The notes under the pieces: generated by a model | The model's input: the letters and a program-made list of their open reading frames with translations, nothing else | What the model was told of the DNA's origin: nothing | The model's database searches: none | Made by a program: the position numbers and the translations under genes | Assembly: GCF_003544915.1 (NCBI RefSeq) | Contig: NZ_CP032097.1 | Span: 1,364,001-1,428,000, forward strand | Source of the DNA: Arcobacter ellisii | Lineage (GTDB): Bacteria; Campylobacterota; Campylobacteria; Campylobacterales; Arcobacteraceae | DNA length: 64,000 bases | Reading direction: 5' to 3' | Shown: positions 17,390-27,134 of the stretch, one piece after another | Layout: each line of letters starts with the position of its first letter | Position numbering within the stretch: the first letter of the stretch is position 1

Positions 17390-20254
17390 TTACCTATCAT
17401 AAAACTTTTCAACAAAATCTACAATCTTATCAAGCACTCTTGGAATGATTGTTTTTCTTTCAAGCAACTTTGGTTTGACTTGAAGTGTTCCTGCAACATC
17501 ATCATTAAGTGGTTTTCTTCCATCATATAAATAAGTATCAATCACATCTTTTAGTTTATCAGTATGTAATTTCTCTTGTGCACATAAAACTTCAAAAGCA
17601 ACTGTTCTCTCTTCTTCAACGAACTTATCAAACTCTTCTTCAATCTCTTCAGGATTAATTCCCTCTAACGTTGTATCAATAAACTTCTCAATAAGCTCTT
17701 TTTTACTTCTAAGCTGAGGATTAGAGTTAATAGTATTTATAATATTTTCTCTTTGTTTTGCTTTGTGTTCTTTTGATGATTCTTTATATTTTGCTAAAAG
17801 TTTCAGGATATATGATACATTTATCTCATCTCTATGGATTAGTTCTAGTTCAAAATCAACATCATTTAAAATAGAAGTTTTACCATCTCCTAAACCACCT
17901 TTTTGAGCTTTTATCTTTTCATATAAATCAAGGTATTTAGATTTATAATCTTCAAACTGCTGTTCAGTCATAGATAAATCAGACCACTTAAACTCACTAA
18001 ACCCTTCAAGAATATTTTTAAGTCTAATCAGCTCTCTAAATGCTTTTATAAAATCTAGTTGTTTCTCTTCATCAATAATCTCATCAACACTATTTACACT
18101 TGGAGCTATTTTTATTAGTTCTACAAAAGCTTCATTAAACTTTTTAACATAAGTGTCATAAGGCTTCATCAAAATAATATCTTTTGCTTCTTTATTTGAG
18201 AAAAGTGCAATAGCATCATCTGTATATTTCTTTAGATTTCTAAAGCACACTATATTACCTTGAGATTTTTTCTCTCCAAGTATTCTGTTTGTTCTACTGT
18301 AAGCTTGAATTAAACCGTGATATTTAAGGTTTTTATCTACGTATAAAGTATTTAGTCTTGGACTATCAAAACCAGTTAAAAACATATTTACAACTAAAAG
18401 AATATCTATTTGAGCCTCTTTTACTCTTTTTGAAATATCATTGTAATAGTTGTAGAAACTTTGAGAGTCTTTTGTAGTAAACTTTGTATCAAAGGTTTTA
18501 TTATAATCACTAATATACTCTTCAAGTTTATCTCTTGAGTGTTTATTTATATGTGATTCATCAATATGTGCTCCATCAGATTCTTCAAGGTCATATATAC
18601 CATCAGCACCTTTGTCCTCTTCATTTGCACTATATGAGAAGATTGTAGCTATCTTTAGATTATGTTTTTTCTTTTTGAACAGTTCATAATATTTACAAAG
18701 AACTTCTACACTACTTACACACATCATAGCTGTAAACTCTTTTGAGTGAGTTTTTCTATCGTGGTTTGTGATGATATAATCAACTATTTGTTCTAGTCTT
18801 TTATCATCTTCCATAAGCTCTTTAGTATCAATACCCTCAACCTCAAAGTCTTTAAATACTTCATCATTATCTTTTCTTTTATATCTTCCAATATATTCAA
18901 CTGAAAACTTCAATACATTATCATCGCTTATTGCATCAGTTATAACATATCTATGAAGTATCTCATTAAACAGTTCAGCTGTAGTTCTTTTACCAAACTT
19001 ATTTCCAACTGCATTTTCAGGGAATATTGGAGTTCCCGTAAATCCTATAAGTTGAGCATTTGTGAAAAAGTTTGTGATATTTTTATGTGTCTCTCCAAAC
19101 TGACTTCTATGGCACTCATCAAATATAAATACAATCTTTTTATCTTTTAAAGCTTCCATATCTTTTAAGTAGTGAGGTTTTGATATTGCTGTGTTTAGTT
19201 TTTGAATAGTTGTGATGATTAAGTCACTATCTTTTGTAACACCTTTTTTATCTCTATGAACTCCTAAAAACTGATTTACTAAAACTTTTGTATTATCAGT
19301 TCCATCAACACTTCCATCACTAAAGCTATTAAACTCTTTGCTTGTTTGATAATCTAAATCTTTTCTATCTACAACAAAAACTACCTTATCAACCTCAGGA
19401 AGTTTTACTAAGATTTGTGAAGCTTTAAATGATGTAAGAGTTTTTCCTGAACCCGTTGTATGCCAAATATATCCGTTTTTATTTGTATTTTTAACCCTAT
19501 CAACAATAGCTTCAACTGCATAATACTGATAAGGTCTTAATATCATCAAAATCTTTGGAACTTCTGCCAAAACAATATATTTACATATCATCTTAGAGAT
19601 ATGACATTTTTCTAAAAAGATAGTTGTAAACTCTTCAAGGTTTGTGATATTTTTATTGTTTTTATCAGCCCAAAAGAATGTTTGTTTGAAAGTTTGTTTT
19701 TTATTGTTTGAGTAGTATTTTGTATTTACACCATTTGAGATAACAAAGATTTGAACATAGTGAAATAAAGCACTATTAAAGCCATAAGAGTGTTTTTGAT
19801 AACGATTAATTTGATTAAAGGCCTCTTTTAGTTCTAATCCTCTTCTTTTTAGTTCTATTTGAACAAGAGGCAGACCATTTATCAAAATAGTTACATCATA
19901 TCTGTTTTTATATGCTCCATCTATTGTTACTTGTTGAGTTACTTGAAAAAGGTTTTGACACCAATGTTCACTATCCAAAAACTCAATGTAAGTGATAGTT
20001 GTATTATCATCTCTTAGAAGTGCATATTTATCTCTAAGAATCTTAGCCTTTTCAAAGACATTTCCTTTGTTTAAATGGTTTAGTATTTTTGCAAACTCGG
20101 TATTGCTTAGAGTTGTTTTATTATGCTTTTCTAGTTGTGATTTTAGATTTGCTTTTAGTTGTTCTTCATCTTTGATAGTTACTTTTTCATAACCTTGAGA
20201 AGCTAACTGTTTTACTAAGTTTTCTTCTAATACTGCTTCACTTTGTTTACTCAT
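17390..20254 (-). CDS. hsdR: Type I restriction enzyme, R subunit
   Basis: 954 residues. The N-terminal nuclease domain shows the PD-(D/E)xK core with PLVQIELKRRG near residue 130, followed by NQINRYQKH. The motor domain has Walker A TTGSGKT (about 265), helicase motif II FDECHRSQFGE, motif III GFTGTPIF and motif VI-like QAYSRTNRI. The C-terminal helical region (about 780-954) contacts the methylase. It cleaves unmodified DNA after ATP-driven translocation. It is last in the operon hsdM - small ORF - hsdS - hsdR, 14 bp after hsdS. It appears intact. Confidence 0.95.
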   Translation of the reverse strand: MSKQSEAVLEENLVKQLASQGYEKVTIKDEEQLKANLKSQLEKHNKTTLSNTEFAKILNHLNKGNVFEKAKILRDKYALLRDDNTTITYIEFLDSEHWCQNLFQVTQQVTIDGAYKNRYDVTILINGLPLVQIELKRRGLELKEAFNQINRYQKHSYGFNSALFHYVQIFVISNGVNTKYYSNNKKQTFKQTFFWADKNNKNITNLEEFTTIFLEKCHISKMICKYIVLAEVPKILMILRPYQYYAVEAIVDRVKNTNKNGYIWHTTGSGKTLTSFKASQILVKLPEVDKVVFVVDRKDLDYQTSKEFNSFSDGSVDGTDNTKVLVNQFLGVHRDKKGVTKDSDLIITTIQKLNTAISKPHYLKDMEALKDKKIVFIFDECHRSQFGETHKNITNFFTNAQLIGFTGTPIFPENAVGNKFGKRTTAELFNEILHRYVITDAISDDNVLKFSVEYIGRYKRKDNDEVFKDFEVEGIDTKELMEDDKRLEQIVDYIITNHDRKTHSKEFTAMMCVSSVEVLCKYYELFKKKKHNLKIATIFSYSANEEDKGADGIYDLEESDGAHIDESHINKHSRDKLEEYISDYNKTFDTKFTTKDSQSFYNYYNDISKRVKEAQIDILLVVNMFLTGFDSPRLNTLYVDKNLKYHGLIQAYSRTNRILGEKKSQGNIVCFRNLKKYTDDAIALFSNKEAKDIILMKPYDTYVKKFNEAFVELIKIAPSVNSVDEIIDEEKQLDFIKAFRELIRLKNILEGFSEFKWSDLSMTEQQFEDYKSKYLDLYEKIKAQKGGLGDGKTSILNDVDFELELIHRDEINVSYILKLLAKYKESSKEHKAKQRENIINTINSNPQLRSKKELIEKFIDTTLEGINPEEIEEEFDKFVEEERTVAFEVLCAQEKLHTDKLKDVIDTYLYDGRKPLNDDVAGTLQVKPKLLERKTIIPRVLDKIVDFVEKFYDR

Positions 20255-20268
20255 TTTAAACCTTTGTT

Positions 20269-21507
20269 TTATACAAACATCTGTTGTAGTAGTGCTTTTT
20301 TGAACTCTTTTGTAGAGTCTAGTTGTTTTTGAACTTGCTCTATTTTTGAATCTATTGAAGATAGGAAGTTGGCTATTTTTGTTTGTTCCTCAATAGATGG
20401 ATAAGGAAGTTTGATTTCAGAAAACTGTTTAAAACTAATCATTTTACCATCTCTTATACCTTCAATGTTTTTATTAAGTTCTTTAATATAATTATCTGTT
20501 TTCATATATAATTTATAAAGCCTATCTTCAACTTCAATGTGAGGTCTTAAGATGATGTAAGCTGGACTGCAAATACCTTTATAATTGGAATATTCAATTC
20601 CTCCTTGAAATGACCTAAGGCTAATTATAAAATCACCTATTTCTACAACTTTATATGTTGCAACACTTTTGTCAGTAACACTAATTTGATAATCAATCAT
20701 ATCTCTAGGTATAGCACCATATTCTTGTGTAATAGCCAAAATAGGTAACTCTGAACTGTGATTTTTATTTGTAATTGTTTGAAATATTTCATTCCCATAT
20801 TTCCATTTCCATTCAGGAAACTCACTACCATCATCAGCTTTAAATCTAATCTCTTGTGAAAAGATTTTTTGCATTACACCTTTTTTATATTGTTGTAAAA
20901 GTTCTTCTTTACGTGTCAGCTGTTCTATTTTTGTATCAACTGAAGTTAGAAATGAAGCTATCTTTTCTTGTTCCTGTTTTGAGGGTAGCTGAACATAAAA
21001 TAACCGTTGAGTAGTTATAGGTACTTGATTTCTTGTTGATTGAGACATAACTCTCGAATATTGTTCTATAAAATCATTAGTATTAAAATATACTTTAAGA
21101 TAATTATTTAACAATCTTTGATTATCACATCTATAATATGTGGCTGTTGTACTTAATACAACATAGTCAAAATCTGTTTCAAGTAATGCCACAGGACCTA
21201 CTGTTGCATTATGTGCGAATAAAACATCTCCATTCTTGGCAATGCCTTTTTTAAACTTTGAAGCTCTTTCAATAGGTAAACACTTACATTTTTTTAAATT
21301 AACTTTACCATTTATAAAATCATTTGCTGTAACATATGGAATACCATTTTTTGTGAACTCATCACTTTTTGGATATAAAGCTCCGTGATTACCATCTAAG
21401 TGACTTATAATAGATTTATTATCAATAAGATTTTGTATTTTTATTTTTTCCCAATCTCCACTAAACTCTTTAAATCTCAACTTAGGTACATTCATATTTT
21501 TACTCAT
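20269..21507 (-). CDS. hsdS: Type I restriction-modification specificity subunit
   Basis: About 412 residues from ATG 21507, which has AAGG nine bases upstream; an in-frame GTG at 21513 is less likely. Two target-recognition domains are separated by conserved helices: the first repeat ends LPSKQEQEKIASFLTSVDTK and the second LPYPSIEEQTKIANFLSSID. HsdS determines the bipartite DNA target; each half recognises one part. It overlaps the preceding 79-codon ORF by 8 bp, implying coupled translation. No recombinase or spare hsdS fragment is adjacent, so phase-variable shuffling is not suggested. Confidence 0.93.
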   Translation of the reverse strand: MSKNMNVPKLRFKEFSGDWEKIKIQNLIDNKSIISHLDGNHGALYPKSDEFTKNGIPYVTANDFINGKVNLKKCKCLPIERASKFKKGIAKNGDVLFAHNATVGPVALLETDFDYVVLSTTATYYRCDNQRLLNNYLKVYFNTNDFIEQYSRVMSQSTRNQVPITTQRLFYVQLPSKQEQEKIASFLTSVDTKIEQLTRKEELLQQYKKGVMQKIFSQEIRFKADDGSEFPEWKWKYGNEIFQTITNKNHSSELPILAITQEYGAIPRDMIDYQISVTDKSVATYKVVEIGDFIISLRSFQGGIEYSNYKGICSPAYIILRPHIEVEDRLYKLYMKTDNYIKELNKNIEGIRDGKMISFKQFSEIKLPYPSIEEQTKIANFLSSIDSKIEQVQKQLDSTKEFKKALLQQMFV

Positions 21508-21739
21508 TATCACTACCTTTTAAAAGTAGATTTCTTTCCCTTAAAAGCTCTTTTTGTAGCTCTTCAACTGTTGGTAAATATTTATTACTCACTAAGTCTT
21601 GAATTGAAAAAATTAGATTATGAGTCCAACTCAATTTGAGAGACACCGTCTCCTGAATTAGTAATCTTGAGTTGATTAAAAGATTTCTAATATCTTCTAT
21701 CATTTGATTATTGATTATATTACCCATAACATATTCCAT
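21500..21739 (-). CDS. Small unknown protein encoded between hsdM and hsdS
   Basis: 79 residues. Its ATG overlaps the hsdM stop as TAATG and its stop overlaps hsdS, so it is translated as part of the restriction operon. Predicted all-helical: NNQMIEDIRNLLINSRLL, then a hydrophobic centre with SWTHNLIFSIQDLV, and a charged end TVEELQKELLRERNLLL. No signal peptide, no zinc or nucleotide motif, and no family recognised. It could be a regulatory or anti-restriction partner of the enzyme. The tight overlaps on both sides argue that it is real. Confidence 0.7.
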   Translation of the reverse strand: MEYVMGNIINNQMIEDIRNLLINSRLLIQETVSLKLSWTHNLIFSIQDLVSNKYLPTVEELQKELLRERNLLLKGSDNE

Positions 21740-23298
21740 TAAAATGGTTTAGCAATACCAAGCTCATCACAGAACTTAGCTATTATTTCATCTGTTGTTT
21801 TCATATCAATCTCTAGTGCTTTTAGTTCACTTGAAACTTTATCTAAGTCTATTTGCTCTTCCTCTTCAAACGTATCTACATATCTTGGAATATTTAAGTT
21901 GTAATCATTTTCTCTTATTTCGTCCATAGAAGCAAGATGAGAATACTTTTCTATCTCTTCTCTTTTTGCGTAAGTATTTACTATCTTTTCAATATTTTCT
22001 TCTGTTAGATAGTTCTGATTTTTGGCTTTTTCAAAATCATTTGAAGCATCTATAAATAAAACATTTTCACTATCTTCTCTACACTTTTTAAATACTAAAA
22101 TACAAGTAGGAATAGAAGTACCATAAAAGATATTTGAAGGAAGTCCAATAACTGCATCTAAATAGTTTCTATCTTCTATTAAATATTTTCTTATGTGACC
22201 TTCAGCAGAACCTCTAAATAAAACTCCGTGAGGTAAAACTATAGCCATTGTTCCATTGTCATCAAGATGATAAATCATATGTTGAACAAATGCAAAGTCA
22301 GCTTTTGAAGATGGTGCTAATTTTCCATATTGAGAAAATCTATCATCAGACATAAATAAATCATTTGCAGACCATTGAGCAGAAAATGGAGGATTAGCAA
22401 CGATTGCTTCAAATCTTTCGCTTAAGTGTTGAGGGTGTTCTAGTGTATCTTCTTGTTTAATGCTAAACTTTCTATAGTGCACGTCGTGCATAATCATATT
22501 CATTCTAGCTAAGTTATATGTAGTTCTATTTAACTCTTGACCGTAAAAGTTAGATACATCATCAACTTCTTTTGCAACCCTTAAAAGTAGTGAACCTGAA
22601 CCACAAGTTGGGTCATATACAGATTTTAGTTTTGATTTTCCATTTGTTACTATCTTAGCTAAGATTTTAGATACTTGTTGAGGAGTATAAAACTCTCCAG
22701 CTTTTTTACCAGCACCAGCCGCGAATTGTCCGATTAGATACTCATAAGCATCTCCAAGTACGTCTCTATCGTGGTTTTTTAGTTCAAAATTGATTTTGTC
22801 AAGGTGTGTTAATACTTGAACTATTAGTTTGTTTCTTGCTTCTACTGTTTTTCCAAGTTTTGTAGAAGTTAAATCAAGGTCTTCAAATAGGTGTACAAAG
22901 TCATCTTCTGACTCGTGCCCCATAGTTGTCTGTTCAATGTTTCTTAGGATTGAAGTTAAGTCTTCTAATATGAAGTTGTTTGAAGTACCATTTCCTCTTT
23001 TTGCTATTTGTGAAAATAACTCTTCAGGTCTTAAAAAATAACCAAGTTTTTCAATAGCTTCTTCTTTTATTGCACTAATATAATCTTCTTCATCTTTTGA
23101 GCCAATAATTTCAAAATATGTTTTACCATCTTCTACAAGTATTTCATTTGCATAATCTTCCATTTTTTCTGATAAGTATTTGTAAAAGATAAATCCTAAT
23201 ATATAATCTCTAAACTCATCAGCGTCCATTTTACCTCTAAGGGTATTTGCTATATTCCATAATTGTTGTTCTAAAACTTTTTTATTTTCTTCACTCAA
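21739..23298 (-). CDS. hsdM: Type I restriction-modification methyltransferase subunit
   Basis: 519 residues. The N-terminal helical domain begins LEQQLWNIANTLRGKMDADE. The catalytic domain contains the SAM-binding motif DPTCGSGSLLLR (about 225) and the N6-adenine motif NPPFSAQW (about 300). With HsdS it forms the methylase, and with HsdR the restriction complex. First gene of the operon. The upstream region 23299-23425 includes a GC-rich CCCCCGTGGGGG palindrome (23406-23417) and one of two direct repeats that flank the interrupted recombinase. Confidence 0.96.
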   Translation of the reverse strand: MSEENKKVLEQQLWNIANTLRGKMDADEFRDYILGFIFYKYLSEKMEDYANEILVEDGKTYFEIIGSKDEEDYISAIKEEAIEKLGYFLRPEELFSQIAKRGNGTSNNFILEDLTSILRNIEQTTMGHESEDDFVHLFEDLDLTSTKLGKTVEARNKLIVQVLTHLDKINFELKNHDRDVLGDAYEYLIGQFAAGAGKKAGEFYTPQQVSKILAKIVTNGKSKLKSVYDPTCGSGSLLLRVAKEVDDVSNFYGQELNRTTYNLARMNMIMHDVHYRKFSIKQEDTLEHPQHLSERFEAIVANPPFSAQWSANDLFMSDDRFSQYGKLAPSSKADFAFVQHMIYHLDDNGTMAIVLPHGVLFRGSAEGHIRKYLIEDRNYLDAVIGLPSNIFYGTSIPTCILVFKKCREDSENVLFIDASNDFEKAKNQNYLTEENIEKIVNTYAKREEIEKYSHLASMDEIRENDYNLNIPRYVDTFEEEEQIDLDKVSSELKALEIDMKTTDEIIAKFCDELGIAKPF

Positions 23299-23360
23299 AG
23301 TAAAACCTTATTTATATTTTTAAAGGGTGTATAATAGCCAAACTCCTATAAAAAATAACA

Positions 23361-23409
23361 AAAAAATCTCAAAGCTAATAATCTATAGTGTTACTTTTAG
23401 ATTCTCCCC
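23361..23409 (+). repeat. Direct repeat, copy 1, flanking the interrupted recombinase
   Basis: AAAAAATCTCAAAGC, 23 unmatched bases, then AGATTCTCCCC. The same two conserved arms with exactly the same spacing are at 27256-27304. The two copies bracket the broken recombinase gene, as att or arm sites would. Confidence 0.6.
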
Positions 23410-23425
23410 CGTGGGGGTGTTGGAT

Positions 23426-24030
23426 TTATGTATGATTAATAAGTTTTATATCTTGTATATTTGTAGCTCCTCCATCTCTTATATCCTCAATTCCCAAATG
23501 AATATAGTTTAAACTTGTACTAAGATTTTTATGTCCCATAAAGGTCATAATCTTATAACTATTCCATTTACTAATACTTGCTAATTTTGAAGCGACTGTG
23601 TGTCTAAGACCATAAGGTATATACTCTTTATATCTTTCTTTATCTGTCCAACCAAGATATCTTTTCATCTTATTCCATCTGTATTCAATCATATCTTTTG
23701 TAAGTGAAGTAAAGGTTAGTTTACTGTAGTTAATATTGTTTATTTCATCTTTCAATACAAAAGGTTTGTTTAGCTTTAATTCATAAAGTTTAGTTAGTGC
23801 AAACTCTAGCTGTAATTTAACTGCTTCTAAAACAACTCCGTTTAAGGGTAAAGTTCTTATCAAATTATTTTTTGTTGAAGCATAAGTACCTCTACTTATT
23901 GTTAATGTATTTTGTTCTAAATCAAAATCTCCAATCTGCAAATTATAATACTCTGCTGGACGTAAACCTAATCCTGAATTAATTATAAAAAACTGTATCA
24001 TTTCCCAATCAGTTGGATTTCTTGTGAAAA
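23426..24030 (-). pseudogene. Tyrosine recombinase, C-terminal fragment (cut by IS21-type element)
   Basis: About 200 codons carry the catalytic half: GLGLRPAEYYNL (first Arg), PYGLRHTVASKL, FMGHKNLSTSLNYIHL (His and nucleophile Tyr). The reading frame runs back into the insertion sequence, which supplies a false start. Together with the fragment at 26551-27134 it forms one recombinase of about 400 residues. Rejoining with a 4-bp AAAA duplication gives a continuous frame reading MNFFTRNP across the junction, so the gene was probably intact before insertion. Confidence 0.85.
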
Positions 24031-24096
24031 TTTTGATTGAAATTTGACCCACTTTTTTGATTAAAAATGACCCACCTGCAGATTGAAATTATAACA

Positions 24097-24936
24097 TTAA
24101 ATTTCGTTATTTTTATTCTCTAAATTTTGTTTCTTTTTACTTTTTGGCAATAAATCTTTCATTCTATAACTTGGACCATTTATTAAAAATGGATGTGAAT
24201 GATGTAAAAGTCTATCTAGTATTGCTGTTGCTATCACATCATCATTAAATATCTGTCCCCATTCTTGAAATTCTTTATTTGATGTAATTATTGTTGAAGA
24301 TTTTTCATATCTCTTTGAAATAAGTCTAAAAAAAAGTGATGCTACTTCTCTTGAAAGGTCTAAGTATCCAATTTCATCAATTATTAGTAACTCTATTCTA
24401 CTCATACTTTCAAGATAATCTGTTATAGTATTAGAGTGATTTGCAGCTATTAGTTCATTGGTTAAATCTTCAGCACTTATAAATTTTACTCTTCTTCTTT
24501 GTTTGGTGGCTTCAAGTCCTAATGCAATTGAAAGATGAGTTTTTCCAACTCCTGGTGCTCCAACTAAAAGTACATTTGTAGCACTATCTAAAAAGCTTAG
24601 AGTTGCTAATTCTCTTATTAATTTTTCATCTATTTGTGGTTGAAAGCTAAAATCAAACTCATCTAAAGTTGCCATATATTTGAATCCTGCTTTTTTAATT
24701 CTAGCATTTACACTTCTATCAACTCTATCAACAATTTGTTGTTGCAATAGTTTATACAGATAATCTTGATATGATAGTTTTGCTTTAGCAGCATCGAGTG
24801 CTGCACTTTCATAATTATCTGCTACTGATGAAAGAGATAAAAGTTTGCAATAACTCTCTATATTTGCTTTTAGTGAACCATTTTCTAAATTAACTGGTCC
24901 AGAATTACGTAAGTTTGTTGTATTTTTAGTTCTCAT
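24097..24936 (-). CDS. istB: IS21-family helper ATPase IstB
   Basis: 279 residues, DnaC/DnaA-like AAA+ ATPase. Walker A is GAPGVGKTHLS (about 126-136) and Walker B LLIIDEIGYLDLS (about 189-201), with the family's RLISKRYEKSSTIITSNKEF after it. The N-terminal helical part (about 1-100) is typical of IstB. It forms oligomers on DNA and directs IstA to the target. The start overlaps the istA stop by 4 bp (ATGA), coupling the two. Confidence 0.95.
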   Translation of the reverse strand: MRTKNTTNLRNSGPVNLENGSLKANIESYCKLLSLSSVADNYESAALDAAKAKLSYQDYLYKLLQQQIVDRVDRSVNARIKKAGFKYMATLDEFDFSFQPQIDEKLIRELATLSFLDSATNVLLVGAPGVGKTHLSIALGLEATKQRRRVKFISAEDLTNELIAANHSNTITDYLESMSRIELLIIDEIGYLDLSREVASLFFRLISKRYEKSSTIITSNKEFQEWGQIFNDDVIATAILDRLLHHSHPFLINGPSYRMKDLLPKSKKKQNLENKNNEI

Positions 24937-26435
24937 AATTTGTAATCTCCTAAATCTCTTTTTATATTTGCTTGGGGTAATTTGATATTAAACAGATTTA
25001 ACTGTTCATTTTTTGGCTTAGTTTGATGTGTAATTGTTCCTTTGATAAAGGAGAAGCTATAAATATTTAAACTAATTGCTTCTTCCATTGCCATAATACA
25101 ATCAGCTTCATCATAGTATTCAAACAAGTTTGCTATTTTATAAAGGTGATAAGCTGGGCTAATTCTTTTTTGAACTTTGATATTTTCAATGAATTTATGA
25201 ATATTTATGTAGTTAGCAAATCTTTTTATAAGTCTTGATATTGAAATGGCTATTGAATCAAACTGACTCTCTTTTCTATATCCAAAGAAATGCTCTTTAT
25301 TAACAAGGACTTCACCTTTTTTAAGGCTAATTGTATGAGTTGCTATTAGTTTATTTTTACTTGAGTATATTTGCAAAGTTGTTCCATATAATACTCTTAA
25401 CCACACCTCTTTACTTGCAAAGTAATGTGGAACTGAATATTTATTACCTTTGTAAGAGACTAAACATTCAGAATTTGCCTTTCTAAACTCTTCTTTAAAT
25501 CCAACATATCGTTTTAATTCCCCAGTTATTGGATTTATTGGTAGTGGTTTTAAAAAACTTTGTTCCTCTTTTTCAAAGAGTATTTTTGAAATTTGTTTAG
25601 TTGTTCCATGAATTTCAAGATTATGCTCATCTTGGAATTGTTTTAATCGTTCTCTTAGATCTTCAAAGCTTTTAAACTCATTTCCAGATATAAAATGTGT
25701 TTCAAGATAACTAAAAGGTGATTCAACTTTACCTTTACTCCATGGATGTGATGGCATACTTCGTGTTGGTTTTATTCCATATAATCCACACAATGACAAG
25801 AATCTTGGATTCCAAATTAGATTATCTTTAGAAGCATTTGTTATAAATACTGTTGCATTATCAACTTGTATTCTCTCACAAACTCCACCAAAGAAGATAA
25901 AACTCTCTTCTAATGCTGTATATACATCACTTCCTGATACATTTAAACTTACATCATAAAATTTATATCTACTAAATCCTAAGATTGTTTGATGTATATT
26001 TATTTTTACAAGATTTTCCCCAATAGTAACTGTATATGGACTCCAATCATATTGCATCTGTTCAGCTGGTTTTGTTTCATATCTCATGTAAGCATGAGGT
26101 GAATTTTTACTTACATCGTTTGCTATTGGTTTTAAAATTTCTCTTATGTAAGCATATAAAGCATATTGACTTCCTCTATATCCTTTTGATTTTATATCTT
26201 TTAAAATTCTACTAGCTTTTAAATTTTTCTTTAAAAATGACTCTTTGATAAAATCAATAAATGGTTCAACTGCTTCATTTATCTTTTTCTCACCTCTGTT
26301 ATATAAAGGTAATTCATCACTTGCTAATGCTTTTTTTACAGTATTTCTACTAATACCTAACATTAAAGCAATGGTTCTTGTCCCTAAGTTTGGATCTTTC
26401 TTTTTTAGATTACGAATAGTTACCCAATCCTCCAT
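24933..26435 (-). CDS. istA: IS21-family transposase IstA
   Basis: About 500 residues. The N-terminal helix-turn-helix has GTRTIALMLGISRNTVKKAL. The DDE catalytic core includes Asp in MQYDWSPYTV, Asp in IQVDNATVFI, and Glu in WSKGKVESPFSYLE. A C-terminal beta-barrel follows (about 320-390). I place the start at ATG 26435 (MEDWVTIRNLKK), nine bases after GGAG; the ATG at 26444 directly abuts the ribosome site. It cuts and joins the IS ends, with IstB as partner. Confidence 0.95.
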   Translation of the reverse strand: MEDWVTIRNLKKKDPNLGTRTIALMLGISRNTVKKALASDELPLYNRGEKKINEAVEPFIDFIKESFLKKNLKASRILKDIKSKGYRGSQYALYAYIREILKPIANDVSKNSPHAYMRYETKPAEQMQYDWSPYTVTIGENLVKINIHQTILGFSRYKFYDVSLNVSGSDVYTALEESFIFFGGVCERIQVDNATVFITNASKDNLIWNPRFLSLCGLYGIKPTRSMPSHPWSKGKVESPFSYLETHFISGNEFKSFEDLRERLKQFQDEHNLEIHGTTKQISKILFEKEEQSFLKPLPINPITGELKRYVGFKEEFRKANSECLVSYKGNKYSVPHYFASKEVWLRVLYGTTLQIYSSKNKLIATHTISLKKGEVLVNKEHFFGYRKESQFDSIAISISRLIKRFANYINIHKFIENIKVQKRISPAYHLYKIANLFEYYDEADCIMAMEEAISLNIYSFSFIKGTITHQTKPKNEQLNLFNIKLPQANIKRDLGDYKL

Positions 26436-26550
26436 ACTAATCATCTCCTTTTACCTTTCTTCATAATTATTATTTTTATGAGAAAAGAGTATGTTTTTTT
26501 AGTTTACAGGTGGGTCAAAAGTTTTCAAAATAGTGGGTCAATTTTCAGTC

Positions 26551-27134
26551 AAAAAATTCATTCTTGTTTCATCATAAATATTAAGTAAGGTGTTATACAT
26601 ATCCAACTCTTCATCTTTTGTAAAACTAATTTTTCTTTTTGAGTCTATACTCATTTTTAAACCTTGAAATGATAGTTTATTTTCAAGTATAATTTTTTGT
26701 TTTCGTTCAAGATATTCAACACTTGATTTTAGTGCAGAAATGTAGTGATTAACTGTTTTATTTGCATATTTTTTATTTACAAGGTATCTTTTAAATCTAT
26801 CAAGGTCATCTATTGTAAGATTTGAAATAGCTCTTTTTTCTCCAAAAAAACTGCAAATCTTTAACCATCTATCTTTTGGATTTCTTTTATCTCTAAAATA
26901 CTTCCATTTTGTTTCATATAAATATTCAGTAGCATCATAAAAAGTTAATTTTCTTGAACCATTTTCAGGGTTAGGATATATACTAGGTTCTTTTATATAT
27001 TTTTTCCACTCTTTTTCAAGTCTAAGAGCTAATTCTTTATCTTGAGTATCCCAACTTTTTTGATACCTAATATGATTAATTTTAAAATCTGATTTCCAAT
27101 AACCATTAGTTTTTTGATACATTCTAATCTCCAA
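26551..27134 (-). pseudogene. Tyrosine recombinase, N-terminal fragment (cut by IS21-type element)
   Basis: About 195 codons from ATG 27134, with an AP2/Arm-type DNA-binding start (YQKTNGYWKSDFKINHIRYQ) and a core-binding domain (TIDDLDRFKRYLVNKKYANK). Its frame ends four codons inside the insertion sequence. It is the missing front half of the fragment at 23426-24030. This recombinase is different from the island integrase at 16152. It may have belonged to an earlier or nested element; direct repeats at 23361 and 27256 flank it. Confidence 0.85.

Larger units (their letters stand above)
24033..26552 (-). mobile_element. IS21-family insertion sequence (istA, istB)
   Basis: About 2.5 kb. The ends are inverted repeats: the left starts TTGATTGAAATTTGACCCAC and the right (complement) TTGACTGAAAATTGACCCAC. 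Each end has a second internal TGACCCAC copy about 20 bp inside, as in IS21 multiple terminal repeats. Flanks read AAAATT on both sides (24027-24032 and 26553-26558), but the A-run makes the exact boundary uncertain by about 3 bp. A 4-bp AAAA duplication restores the interrupted gene's frame. Both transposase genes look intact. Confidence 0.88.

Noticed and set aside
24031-26558. Unambiguous target-site duplication of the IS21-type element
   Set aside because: A-rich flanks allow AAAA (4 bp, restores frame) or AAAATT (6 bp, matches both inverted repeats). I could not decide, so only approximate borders are given.
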